This document shows positions 26,729-35,229 of a stretch of 64,000 bases of DNA, piece by piece. Location: contig NC_016027.1 of the NCBI RefSeq assembly GCF_000182745.2, forward strand, positions 375,001 through 439,000, written 5' to 3'. The notes below the pieces were generated by a model. The model did not search any database, had not been told where the DNA came from, and was given only the letters and a program-made list of their open reading frames with translations. Each line of letters opens with the position of its first letter. The stretch's first letter is position 1. This stretch comes from Komagataeibacter medellinensis NBRC 3288. Its GTDB lineage: Bacteria > Pseudomonadota > Alphaproteobacteria > Acetobacterales > Acetobacteraceae. A program made the translations under genes and the position numbers.

Positions 26729-28257
26729 GCGCGGAGATGGACGACCATATTAGTCAAAAGGGCACGGGCGAGCTTCCCGTGCCCGACCTGTGCCCCGAAA
26801 GCCGGGGGCCGGCCTTCCATGTCGTGCTGGCGATCGAGATATGGGAGCGATTTGGTTTTTATGGCATGCAGGCCATCCTGCTGCTGTACATGATCCAGAA
26901 ACTGGGCCTGCAGGACATGCAGGCCAACATGCTGTGGGGCAGCTTTGCCGCCATGACCTATGCTGCCCCGGTTGCAGGTGGCTGGCTGGGGGACCGGGTT
27001 CTCGGCTCGCGCCGTACGATGGTCGTGGGGGGCATCGTGCTGGCGTCGGGTTACCTGCTGCTGGGCATGCTCGTGGGCACCACCCAGGCCCTGTTTGTGA
27101 ACATGGCAGTGATTGCGGTTGGCAATGGCCTGTTCAAACCCAATTCATGCAACATGGTCAACATCATCTATCGTGGGCAGGACCAGAAGCTGGATGTGGC
27201 GTTCACGATCTACTATATGTCGGTCAATATTGGCTCCACCTTCTCGCTTTTCCTTGTACCTCTCGTGCAGCAGTCCTATGGCTGGGGGGCGGCATTCATC
27301 TTTTGCGGCCTGGGGCTGCTGCTGGGGGTTGGGGGGTACTTCATCCGCCGCAGTCGGCTGGCGGCCATTGGCACAGTATCCGATTTCAGGCCGGTACCAT
27401 GGCGGCACGGGTTGCTGGTGGCGGGCGGTGCCGTGGCCGTGACTGCGCTGATGGCGCTGGTCTTTGCCTCTGCCTCCATTCAGGGGGTGCTGGTGGTGGC
27501 CTCCGGTATCACGATCATCCTGGCCTGGGCGGTCGTTTATGCACGTGCGGCCGTGCACGAACGGACGGGGCTGCGGATCATGTACCTGCTGACCTTTCAG
27601 GTGGCGCTGTATTTCGTGTTCTACCAGCAGATGGTCACCTCCCTGACCCTGTTCGCACTACGCAACGTGAACAAGGATTTTACGCTGTGGGGCTTGCATC
27701 TCTTTTCCATGTCGGCCGGGCAGTTCCAGGTATTCAATCCGGTATGGATCATGCTGGGTACGCCAATGCTGATTGCAGCCTATAACTGGCTGGGGCGGCG
27801 GGATGCGGATATCAGCATCGCAGGCAAATTCGTCATCGGTTTTTTCTGTGTCACGCTCTCGTTCCTGGCCTGGTGGCTCAGTACCGTGCTGTCATCTTCG
27901 GATCATGTCTCGCCGTGGGTCATGCTGTTCGGTTACGGTCCGCTTTCCATAGGCGAACTCATGATCAACAGCCTCGGACTTGCGGCCATTGCACGCTATG
28001 TACCCGTGCGGATCAGCGCGTTCATGGCCGGGTGCTATTATGTCCTGGTCGGCTTTGCCATGTATGTTGGCAGCATTGTCGCCAACATGGCGGCGGTGGA
28101 TAACGCGGCAGGTCTGGACGCGGCGCGGACGCTGGTGATCTATGGCAGCCTGTTCCGTACCCTTGCCTTCATGGCGGGTGGGGCCACGGTTATGTTTGCC
28201 TTGCTGTTGCCCATGGTCAGGCGGTGGGAAGGGGCCAATGCCATGGCAGAACGGTAA
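26707..28257 (+). CDS. POT-family proton/peptide symporter
   Basis: The product of 516 residues has the proton-dependent oligopeptide transporter pattern: EIWERFGFYGMQAILLLYM in helix 1 (the ExxER-type motif), GGWLGDRVLGSRRTMVVGG between helices 2 and 3, FKPNSCNMV, and about 12-14 membrane segments. The reading frame overlaps the last 22 bases of aehA; a second ATG at 26737 would remove the overlap, but neither has a good ribosome site, which suggests translational coupling. Pairing with a periplasmic amino-acyl ester hydrolase suggests that di- or tripeptide-like products enter through this carrier. Confidence 0.88.
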   Translation: MATGGALSAEMDDHISQKGTGELPVPDLCPESRGPAFHVVLAIEIWERFGFYGMQAILLLYMIQKLGLQDMQANMLWGSFAAMTYAAPVAGGWLGDRVLGSRRTMVVGGIVLASGYLLLGMLVGTTQALFVNMAVIAVGNGLFKPNSCNMVNIIYRGQDQKLDVAFTIYYMSVNIGSTFSLFLVPLVQQSYGWGAAFIFCGLGLLLGVGGYFIRRSRLAAIGTVSDFRPVPWRHGLLVAGGAVAVTALMALVFASASIQGVLVVASGITIILAWAVVYARAAVHERTGLRIMYLLTFQVALYFVFYQQMVTSLTLFALRNVNKDFTLWGLHLFSMSAGQFQVFNPVWIMLGTPMLIAAYNWLGRRDADISIAGKFVIGFFCVTLSFLAWWLSTVLSSSDHVSPWVMLFGYGPLSIGELMINSLGLAAIARYVPVRISAFMAGCYYVLVGFAMYVGSIVANMAAVDNAAGLDAARTLVIYGSLFRTLAFMAGGATVMFALLLPMVRRWEGANAMAER

Positions 28258-28441
28258 CTGCCTTGCCCGGTGGCCAGAAGGGCTTTGCCATGTTTGATGG
28301 CGGAGCCGACCCGCAGGGTTGTGGCATGCCTATGGCAAGGACATGCAGGACCATGAATGCCAGGTTCAGAATGTTCCGGTCCGCTACGCCATCAGGGTGG
28401 ATAGGGGCCAGACAGACCTACATGAGGGGAGGGTATTTTAC

Positions 28442-28470
28442 GTTTCCCTGTCGTGTCATAACAGGGAAAC
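28442..28470. promoter_or_regulatory. Inverted repeat upstream of xylitol dehydrogenase
   Basis: GTTTCCCTGT (28442-28451) and ACAGGGAAAC (28461-28470) are perfect 10-bp arms separated by nine bases. No T-tract follows on either strand. It lies about 100 bases before the xdh start in a 316-bp gene-free gap, so an operator for a dimeric regulator is more likely than a terminator. Confidence 0.55.
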
Positions 28471-28573
28471 CGGGAAGATGTATGAGCGTTTCATACAATC
28501 ACGCGCGGGAGTGGACAGGCATTCCGGCATTTTCAGCCTACACTGAACGTGCGCAACAACCAGGGAAGCATAC

Positions 28574-29374
28574 ATGTCTGCAGAACATCTGCCGTTTTCG
28601 GGAAAAGTAGCGCTTGTAACCGGTGCGGCCGGGAATATCGGTCTTGCAACCGCTGAACATCTGGCTGCGATGGGTGCTGATCTGGCACTGCTGGACCTTG
28701 ATCATGAAAAACTGGAGCAGGCGCGCACGGGGTTGGGTGGCCATGACGTGCGCATCAACATCTATACCTGTGATGTGATGGATGGTGGGCAGGTCAGCCA
28801 AACGGTTGATACCGTGGTGCGTGAACTGGGGCAGATCGATTTCCTGTTCAACAATGCGGGCTATCAGGGTGCTTTCGCTCCCGTGCAGGATTATCCAGAT
28901 GATGATTTTGCCCGGGTCATGAACATCAACGTATGTGGTGCCTTCCATGTGCTGCGTTACGTGGCGCAGCACATGATCACGCGCAAGTTCGGGCGAATCG
29001 TTAATACCGCAAGCATGGCGGGCGTGCAGGGGCCGCCAAACATGGCGGGATATGCGGCATCGAAGTTTGCCATTGTCGGCCTGACCGAAGTGGCGGCCAA
29101 GGATCTTGCACCTCACAACATTCGTGTTAACGCCATCAGCCCGGCCTTCATGGGGCCGGGTTTCATGTGGGACCGGCAGGTGGAACTGCAGGCCAGGGCA
29201 GGCAGCCAGTATTATTCCACCGACCCCAAGGAAGTCGCACAGCAGATGATCAGCAGCGTTCCCATGCGCCGCTATGGCAATATTGATGAGATACCGGGCG
29301 TGGTGGCCTTTCTACTGGGTGAGGATTCCAGCTACATGACCGGTGTAAACCTACCCATTTCCGGCGGGATCTGA
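28574..29374 (+). CDS. xdh: NAD-dependent xylitol dehydrogenase (SDR family)
   Basis: The 266-residue classical SDR has TGAAGNIG near residue 17 for cofactor binding, NNAGYQGAFAPVQDYP, the catalytic Ser in NTASMAGV and the YAASK pair. It matches the Gluconobacter oxydans xylitol dehydrogenase over nearly its whole length, including GPGFMWDRQVELQA, STDPKEVAQQMI, SVPMRRYGNIDEIPGVVAFLLG and the end MTGVNLPISGGI. It oxidises xylitol to D-xylulose and works reversibly. An acidic Asp after the second strand (LLDLDHE) fits NAD preference. AGGGAA lies upstream of the ATG. It stands alone with its own upstream inverted repeat. Confidence 0.9.
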   Translation: MSAEHLPFSGKVALVTGAAGNIGLATAEHLAAMGADLALLDLDHEKLEQARTGLGGHDVRINIYTCDVMDGGQVSQTVDTVVRELGQIDFLFNNAGYQGAFAPVQDYPDDDFARVMNINVCGAFHVLRYVAQHMITRKFGRIVNTASMAGVQGPPNMAGYAASKFAIVGLTEVAAKDLAPHNIRVNAISPAFMGPGFMWDRQVELQARAGSQYYSTDPKEVAQQMISSVPMRRYGNIDEIPGVVAFLLGEDSSYMTGVNLPISGGI

Positions 29375-29394
29375 CCGGGCGGGTACGGTAGGCC

Positions 29395-29494
29395 AGAGCA
29401 TTTCTATCGAAAACCGGTTCGGTAAAGATGCTCTAATTTATTGTTTTTACGAGCATCTTCACCTGTCTGGATGCACGCATTCAGACAGGATCTG
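29395..29494 (-). repeat. 100-bp two-hairpin interspersed repeat, copy 2
   Basis: The reverse complement of this stretch aligns without gaps to 21073-21172. Hairpin arms are CTGTCTGGATGC with GCATTCAGACAG, and AGAGCAT with ATGCTCT. Compared with copy 1, paired changes T-A to C-G and A-T to G-C keep both stems. It begins 21 bases after the xdh stop. Confidence 0.88.
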
Positions 29495-29638
29495 TTCTGG
29501 CATACTGCCGGGTTGGGGTTTTTTACACAACAATATTGCTTGAATTATGGAAATCATAGAATTTTCAACACAGCGAACAGAAATATGTTTTCATAAGTTA
29601 TGAATAATATCCATTTTAGCTCCCAATCCAACAGCCTG

Positions 29639-30130
29639 TTAGAAGGCAGCGCAGCTTGCCGTAACCACCAGCCCCACGGATTGCTGGGCAAAGCGCGTGC
29701 GGTAGGTCTGTCGGATGGTCTCAAGCCGTGTCTGTAGGTCTGGTGCGGGTGGGGTCACGATCCATACGATGCGTGAAGGCTCCCGCCCGATCTGGCCGCT
29801 TGTACGGTTCTGCCACTGGCCATCGCCGCGCAGCACTGTCAGGCCTGCGGGAAAGCGCGGGGTCACGACTTCACGCATGAAGGCGTTCCATTCGTGCCGG
29901 TTGATACGCCTGCCATCATTGGGACGGCGCATGCCGAACATGAGGGTGATTTCCAGTTGCGGTTCTGCCTGTAGTCCCATGCATTGTGCAGGAGGCGTGG
30001 GTAAGGCCGTATCGGTTGCCCATGCCAGCCCGGGCTGCGTGGCAAGGCCGCCCAGCAGCGCCAGCAGGGTAAGGAACCGGCCCCGCCATGCCCGGATGGG
30101 GCGGGAAGAAGATGTACCTGCTGTTGTCAC
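29639..30130 (-). CDS. DUF3574-family secreted protein
   Basis: The 163-residue product has an N-terminal hydrophobic signal (FLTLLALLGGLATQPGLAWA). The mature part shows the DUF3574 pattern: LEITLMFGMRRPNDGRRINRHEWNAFMREVVTPRFPAGLTV, then GDGQWQ, EPSRIVWIV, and IRQTYRTRFAQQSVGLV. Function of the family is unknown; members are small envelope proteins. A Cys near residue 50 pairs by position with Cys160, possibly as a disulfide. It is preceded on the same strand by the VOC gene and the reductase remnant. Confidence 0.78.
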   Translation of the reverse strand: MTTAGTSSSRPIRAWRGRFLTLLALLGGLATQPGLAWATDTALPTPPAQCMGLQAEPQLEITLMFGMRRPNDGRRINRHEWNAFMREVVTPRFPAGLTVLRGDGQWQNRTSGQIGREPSRIVWIVTPPAPDLQTRLETIRQTYRTRFAQQSVGLVVTASCAAF

Positions 30131-30211
30131 GATCCTGTCCTTTTTTCCTGCCAGTGTGGATGATCGCGGCAGAATATGGGCTTTGCCGGGTTCGTGCCAG
30201 TCCCGGCAGGC

Positions 30212-30472
30212 TTACACCGTATGGCGCAGGACCAGTTCACCCATCTGCCGCGCCAGACCTACGGCCACCACGCCCACTTGGCGCACACCCTGCCGCTGTG
30301 TGGCCGGAAAACTGAAACCGTTCAGATCCTCTTCAATCGTGACCCGGTCAAAAGGTTCCTGATAGCTGGCATATTCCAGCTTGCGGCCAAACTGCTGGGT
30401 CCAGAACCATGGAATGGTGGCAGCCCAGGCGGTCTGGCGTGGTTTCAGGCCGTTACGCGATAGAGCGCGCAT
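30212..30472 (-). pseudogene. C-terminal remnant of a ferredoxin-reductase-like FAD enzyme
   Basis: The 86-residue frame carries IPWFWTQQFGRKLEYASY, then DRVTIEEDLNGFSF and VGVVAVGLARQMGELV. That order (PWFWSDQY..., D.V, fsvfy..., lvGv.avn..re.) is the C-terminal domain of rubredoxin/ferredoxin reductases. The FAD and NAD domains that should precede it are absent; the upstream DNA is the intact VOC gene, whose last 28 bases overlap this frame. A stand-alone protein of this domain would have no cofactor site, so I treat it as a deletion remnant. Confidence 0.5.
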
Positions 30473-30828
30473 AGCTTGTTGCCGGTCGGGTCGCGCAGAT
30501 AGGCCAGGTACAGGTCGCCCGTTGACATGTGACGGATGCCCGGCGGGTCTTCACAGGGCACGCCACCATTGGCCACGCCGGCTGCATGCCAGGCATCGAC
30601 CGCCTGTTCGGAACCGGCGACAAAGCCGATGGTGCCTCCGTTGGCCGCTGTGGCGGGCTGGCCGTTGACGGGGCGGGTCACGATCAGGCGCCCGTGATCG
30701 GTCGTGTAGACCAGACGCCCCTTGGCATTAATGCCCGATGGGGCAATGCCAAGTGCGCCCAAGGTTGTATCATAGAATTTCTTGGAGGCCGCGATGTCAT
30801 TGGAACCCAGGGTAATATGGCTGAACAT
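30445..30828 (-). CDS. VOC-superfamily (glyoxalase/dioxygenase-like) protein
   Basis: The 127-residue product starts MFSHITLGSNDIAASKKFYDTTLGALG and ends with AYLRDPTGNKLCALYRVT, the paired beta-alpha-beta-beta-beta modules of the vicinal oxygen chelate fold. The metal-ligand candidates are His4 and the terminal DPTGN region. AGGAAG lies six bases before this ATG; the longer open frame to 30993 adds 55 low-quality residues and is rejected. Substrate is unknown; small stand-alone members often detoxify electrophiles or bind antibiotics. Confidence 0.8.
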   Translation of the reverse strand: MFSHITLGSNDIAASKKFYDTTLGALGIAPSGINAKGRLVYTTDHGRLIVTRPVNGQPATAANGGTIGFVAGSEQAVDAWHAAGVANGGVPCEDPPGIRHMSTGDLYLAYLRDPTGNKLCALYRVTA

Positions 30829-31011
30829 GGATGCTTCCTGTATGATGTAAAGGAATCCGATCATGGCACGGCGGTTGCCCCGTTCCCAGCCCGTCTTGCC
30901 ACGCGGGCCGGGAACGGGCATGGATCGGGTGACGGATGTCTGCAACATTCTGTCATGACCGCCGTCATGGCTGGTCCTGAGCTGCTGCCGCATAGACTGA
31001 AAAGGGAAATC

Positions 31012-31701
31012 ATGCGTTTTATTGCTTCACTGGCCGTTGTGACCGGCCTGGCTATGGCCGCCCCTCTGGGTGCTCAGGCGGCATCGCTGCATACGGATTG
31101 GGAAAAATACAAGGCCACCCGCGCCTTCAATCATCTTTCGGCCGATGGCCAGCGTGCGATGGTCGATATCCTGAATGCAAAGCAGGTGCTTGATTCAGGC
31201 CAGACCGAGCAGGCCATACCTGCGCTGTACGATGCAACCAAACGGCTGACGGCGGCAGGCAAGGCCAATGCCAAGTTCATGGCGGCCGAAACCACGCTGC
31301 ATCCCGCCCCGCAGCATCCTGCTGCCAGCACCCACGTACCAGGCACCACACCCGTGACCTGGATCCCCGTGGGGGGCGAGATCGTGGGCAGCGAGACCCT
31401 TGCGCCGGAAAAGAAAGCTGCCATCGCTACCGCCAATACCCAGCTCAAGACGGGCAACACCCAGCAGGCGGCCCAGAGCCTTCAGGTTGTAGGGGAAGAT
31501 GCCGACTTCATCATGGCGCTGGCACCGCTTGAACAGACACAGGGCGCGATCAACCGCGCCAGCGTGTTTACCGAAGCCCGTAATCCGAAAGCAGCTTCGG
31601 CCGCCCTGCAGCAGGCGCTGGATGGACTGGTGTTCGTATCGGAAGATTTTGCCGAAACGGTCATGCCGCACGGCGGCAAAAGCGCTTCGCACGGTAAGTA
31701 A
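31012..31701 (+). CDS. YfdX-family stress protein
   Basis: The 229-residue product has a Sec signal peptide (MRFIASLAVVTGLAMAAPLGAQA). The mature part has the YfdX features: a helical DAKQxL-like stretch (RAMVDILNAKQVLDSGQTEQAIPALYDATKRL split here at ILNAKQVLDSGQ), WIPVGGEIVGSETL, and repeat helices (ATANTQLKTGN, QALDGLVFVSEDF). In enteric bacteria yfdX is under EvgA control and is linked to acid and antibiotic tolerance. AAAAGGGA precedes the ATG; the upstream extension of the frame to 30529 is antisense to the VOC gene and is ignored. Confidence 0.85.
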   Translation: MRFIASLAVVTGLAMAAPLGAQAASLHTDWEKYKATRAFNHLSADGQRAMVDILNAKQVLDSGQTEQAIPALYDATKRLTAAGKANAKFMAAETTLHPAPQHPAASTHVPGTTPVTWIPVGGEIVGSETLAPEKKAAIATANTQLKTGNTQQAAQSLQVVGEDADFIMALAPLEQTQGAINRASVFTEARNPKAASAALQQALDGLVFVSEDFAETVMPHGGKSASHGK

Positions 31702-31736
31702 GGCTACGATCCGCCGGAGCATTGCGCCTCGGCGGG

Positions 31737-32160
31737 TCACTCCCCGCTCGCTTGCTTTTTCTTACGCTCGACATCCACGCCCATGCGCTGGAACCCCTCC
31801 GGCGAGAGCACGATCAGTGTGGCCACCACCAGCCAAACCTGCAGGGTAGAGGATAGCCGTCGGGTCACTGACCTTGGTCTCGAAAACACCCATAAGCCTT
31901 TCTATGAACACGGCTATGATGATGGTGATGAATTTGGTCAGGCTGACACGGGCCTCGCCCAGGCTTTTTTTGCTGCTGGTCTGGCTCATCTTCTTTTCGA
32001 TAAAATACTTGGCCACTTTAAATACCGCGACCGAAATCATCCCAGCGTGCCCAGCAGGTCCACCATCCCGAAAGTAAGAAGTGCCAGAACCAGCAATATA
32101 AGCATGATGTTGTCGTATGCATAGGCAGAGCGTGAGAGGATCTGAAACGTATATTTTCCT
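31737..32160 (-). pseudogene. Frameshifted small membrane protein gene
   Basis: Three reading-frame pieces on the minus strand join into one sensible protein: YAYDNIMLILLVLALLTFGMVDLLGTLG, then ISVAVFKVAKYFIEKKM and KFITIIIAVFIERLMGVFETKVSDPTAI, then TLQVWLVVATLIVLSPEGFQRMGVDVERKKK ending at TGA (31739-31737). Frames change near 32037 and near 31845. The joined product would have three membrane helices. Two frameshifts make it a pseudogene, unless they are sequencing errors. No family name is known to me. Confidence 0.6.
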
Positions 32161-32474
32161 GCTACGCTGCACTGTCACACATGCGCGACATTCTCCCCCC
32201 GTTTCAAGCGGACGGATCGAAAACGGGGAGGTTGATACTATGGCAGAAATATGAATTCGTATCTTTATATTATAAAATTGATATGAATTGATTTCCGTCT
32301 GTGGTGAATATTCATTTTTTTATTTTTTATGGTAAGGAAACTGGTGACAAAAAAACACGTTCTGGTCTTCACAGCGCGTATTGCCGGTGATTGCTTTCCT
32401 GGTCAGCCGCTATGGGCAGCAGGGAAAAACAAGGGTCCCGTGTCGCCGCTGTGATCTGCAAAAGGTGAACGATC
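32161..32474. other. Intergenic, promoter region of the KGG-protein gene
   Basis: AT-rich at 32240-32340, with no frame that looks coding. It probably contains the stress promoter of the KGG-repeat gene that starts at 32475, but I see no confident -35/-10 or heat-shock sigma motif. Confidence 0.35.
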
Positions 32475-32741
<267 letters not shown>

Positions 32742-32860
32742 GCCTGCCTGGCGGAACCCAAAAGGGTTCCGCCTTCCACTGTTCATGCCGCACGGTAGGG
32801 GCGATATGGCACACTCCCGTGCAGGCAAAGCTTTTCTCCTTGTGTGGAAAGTAATGTCCA

Positions 32861-33394
32861 ATGAATAAAAGAAAAATGGCAATACTGGGCCTGGCGCTCT
32901 GCATATCCGTGCCAGCCATAGCGCAATCCGTACCGGAAAAGACAGGAATCAACTCCCTGATGGGGGTGGCACCGCGCACGGCCGATTTCGTCAAGATTGC
33001 AACGATAAACGACATGTTTGAAATACAGTCCAGCGAGCTGGCATTGCAGAACCACGATCCTGCACTAACGGCTTTCGCAACACAGATGATCGAGGACCAT
33101 AAAAAGACATCTGCCGCGCTGAAGGACCAGTTGCGTAGCGGCACTGTGCAACTTGCCCCGCCCACCGCGCTTGATGAAAGCCATCAGGATATGCTGGACA
33201 AGCTCAAAACCCTGCACGGTCGCGATTTTGCCCTGCAGTACCGCAGTGATCAGATCGAGGTCCACCAGGATGCCGTATCCCTGTTCCGCCGCTATGGGGA
33301 AGGGGGGGAGAATGCGGGCCTGAAAACCTGGGCCAGCAATACCGTGCCCACGCTTGAAAGCCATCTGCAGGCGGCCCGTGCACTGCCACAGTGA
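32861..33394 (+). CDS. DUF4142 ferritin-like secreted protein
   Basis: The 177-residue product has a Sec signal (MAILGLALCISVPAIAQS). The mature domain is DUF4142: DFVKIATINDMFEIQSSELALQNH, then ALTAFATQMIEDHKKTSAALK, LDKLKTLHGRDFALQYRSDQIEVHQDAVSLFRRY and TLESHLQAARAL. The four-helix arrangement with Glu/His in helices 1, 2 and 4 resembles ferritin-like proteins, and DUF4142 proteins are abundant in acid-tolerant and soil alphaproteobacteria. Role is unknown; oxidative or acid stress is inferred from context with YfdX. Confidence 0.82.
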   Translation: MNKRKMAILGLALCISVPAIAQSVPEKTGINSLMGVAPRTADFVKIATINDMFEIQSSELALQNHDPALTAFATQMIEDHKKTSAALKDQLRSGTVQLAPPTALDESHQDMLDKLKTLHGRDFALQYRSDQIEVHQDAVSLFRRYGEGGENAGLKTWASNTVPTLESHLQAARALPQ

Positions 33395-33505
33395 AGGCAT
33401 GACGTGTTTTCATCATAAGGCGGCCGGCCTGCGCCATAACCGGATGCAGGTTCCATGAGGGGTACTTTCTCACAGGTCGGCTGAATACACGAAGGGAACA
33501 TTCCA

Positions 33506-33691
33506 ATGAAATCCTGGCCAGTTGAAACGGATCCGTCGTCATCCTCCTTCAGACCAGAGCGTGCGCCCCCGCTTACAACACACCAGCAGAAAAGACATGT
33601 GGTTATTGTAGGTGGCATGATCGTGTTCTTTGTCACGCTCATTGTTATGGCCTGTTTGTACTTCCCACGTATTCCACTTCCGCGGTTCTGA
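33506..33691 (+). CDS. Small single-pass membrane protein
   Basis: The frame gives 61 residues: a polar N terminus of about 30 residues, one membrane segment (VVIVGGMIVFFVTLIVMACLYF) and a short PRIPLPRF end. AAGGGA is well placed before the ATG at 33506. No family is recognised. Charge distribution puts the N terminus in the cytoplasm. Confidence 0.5.
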   Translation: MKSWPVETDPSSSSFRPERAPPLTTHQQKRHVVIVGGMIVFFVTLIVMACLYFPRIPLPRF

Positions 33692-33949
33692 GATGATGCG
33701 CCTGCGGGCAGATGATCGCTGTCATGCAACACGGGCAGGCCCGTGCAGACAGGTCATCTGTTGCGCAGGGAAATGCAGGGGATGGGCGCCGAACATAGAT
33801 CCCGCGTCTCAACTGGCCTGCATGGCCTGTCCTGGCGCATTCTAACGGGGTTTGGATCGTGCAATACATCACACGCAATGGCGAGCATGGTTTTGGCTGC
33901 GTGGATCAGGCCCTATGGGTGCGCCACTCCTGCCCTGTGCCACCATCTG
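33692..33949. other. Intergenic, possibly IS-derived
   Basis: No coding signal is evident. The right part may be the degraded middle of the IS5-type remnant that follows, but I could not match it to specific transposase motifs. Confidence 0.3.
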
Positions 33950-34253
33950 TTATGATAAGGACCGGCGTACCTGCGCAGGTCGCCCCATGCATCCTGAACC
34001 AGTGCGAGCAGTCGTTCCCACACGCCCGGTTTCGCCCAGTGGATGAAAAGCTGCGGCGCCCATCACCAGGACCCAGTTCAGTGAGAATGCTCCGCCATTA
34101 CGCACCATTCTCATGAAGCCAGAAAATCGCTGCTATCGTGTGCCGCAGATCATGGAGCGGTGTCTTGCCCTTTGGGCGAAACGCCTCAATCATAGGTTTC
34201 CAGATCGCCTATGTCTCGTCCGTAAAGGTACCTGTTCCGTCTTTTTCTTCCAT
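33950..34253 (-). pseudogene. IS5-family (IS427-like) transposase remnant
   Basis: Reading the minus strand from ATG at 34253 gives FTDET, TAG, AIWKPMIEAFRPKGKTPLHD, LRHTIAAIFWLHENGA, TAA, WRSILTELGP; after a frameshift it gives LFIHWAKPGVWERLLALVQDA. This is the N-terminal block of an IS5-family transposase in which a Trp codon became TAG and a Lys codon became TAA. The remainder and the inverted repeats are missing. It differs from the remnant at 9155-9649, so two distinct IS5-type elements have decayed in this window. Confidence 0.75.
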
Positions 34254-34281
34254 TTTTACAATATGGGAAGAATTTCAATAT

Positions 34282-34698
34282 CTAACAGACCTTAATCATA
34301 CGTGACGGGTTCAGCATGCGTTTCATCTTCCCTGCGCATGCTGTAGTATTGATGCGCGGTAATGTGTGCTTGGGTGCAAGCCAGTCGGGTATGGTACTGA
34401 TTTCATCATACCTGCCCATTACAAGTAGCACACTATCAAGGTCAAAGGTGGCCATGCCATCCGGCCCGGTTGTGGTGCGGTAGTACAGCAGCAGTCCCGC
34501 CATCATATATTCGTATGTTTCAATCTCCAGCTATAGGTCGGGCTGGGTTGCGACAGGGTTGGCGCGCACGCGGTCCATATGCTCCCATATCCCGCTCAGG
34601 CCACCAATTTCCTTGAAATCTATCACGATGGTGTATTGGTGGCGTGTCAGGATGATCGTATCCACCGCATCGGCGCGGATGGGAGCCTATGTTGTCAT
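34282..34698 (-). pseudogene. Hypothetical gene with two in-frame TAG codons
   Basis: A single frame from ATG 34698 to the stop at 34282 reads VDTIILTRHQYTIVIDFKE and IGGLSGIWEHMDRVRANP, then ETYEYMMAGLLLYY, ATFDLDSVLLVMGRYDEI and STIPDWLAPKHTL, with TAG codons after residue 3 and near residue 62. The protein of about 138 residues has mixed composition typical of real coding sequence, but I recognise no family. It lies among other decayed genes, so nonsense decay is the best reading. Confidence 0.5.
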
Positions 34699-34728
34699 GT
34701 GCTCCTTCTCCGATGCTGCGCCAGCGTA

Positions 34729-35156
34729 TCAGGTAACGGGGGTGAGCAGGGGCCGGCCCGCAAAATGGGCGACAAGGTTGTCCACCACCAGATTACCCAT
34801 GGCCAGCCGTATCTCTCCCATGGGCTAGCCCGGTGAGGCTGCATTACCATGCGCGGTGACTCGCGCAGCGCCTGCAGCACGTCGGGTTCATGGGTGAACA
34901 CATCCAGCCCCACTCCCTCCAGCGTGCCCTGTTGCAGTGTCGTGACCAGCGCGTCCTCATCCACCACCGAACCACGTGCGACATTGACCAGGAAACCATC
35001 CGGCCCCAGCGCAGCCAGTACCGCTGCATTGACCAGATGCAGCGATCCCGTCCCGTCGGATGCGGCTACAACCAGAATGTCACTGTCCCGCGCAAGCGTC
35101 ACCAAATCAGGCACGAAACGGCAATCGGTCAGGGTGGTGCTGGATGGCATGGGCAT
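34729..35156 (-). pseudogene. Truncated D-2-hydroxyacid dehydrogenase gene
   Basis: The frame contains VTLARDSDILVVAASDGTG, then LVNAAVLAALGPDGFLVNVARGSVVDEDALV, GVGLDVFTHEP and VMQPHRAS, which are the NAD-domain and catalytic Arg/Glu/His blocks of hydroxypyruvate/glyoxylate reductases. About 170 N-terminal residues are absent. A frameshift after PHRAS moves the real end (IRLAMGNLVVDNLV, then AHFAGRPLLTPVT) into another phase that stops at 34731-34729. No active enzyme can result. Confidence 0.8.
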
Positions 35157-35229
35157 GACGCAGTGTTTCCCGCTTGGAGTAAGGCATGCACGTTGTCATG
35201 GCTTGCACGATGAAGCCATGCGGGCGCAG

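Noticed and set aside
28224-28610. A 128-codon plus-strand frame bridging the POT and xdh genes
   Set aside because: Low-quality composition, overlaps the ends of both genes and contains the inverted repeat; no family match.
30529-31011. A long N-terminal extension of the YfdX gene
   Set aside because: It is antisense to the VOC gene and would bury the signal peptide; the ATG at 31012 has a good ribosome site.
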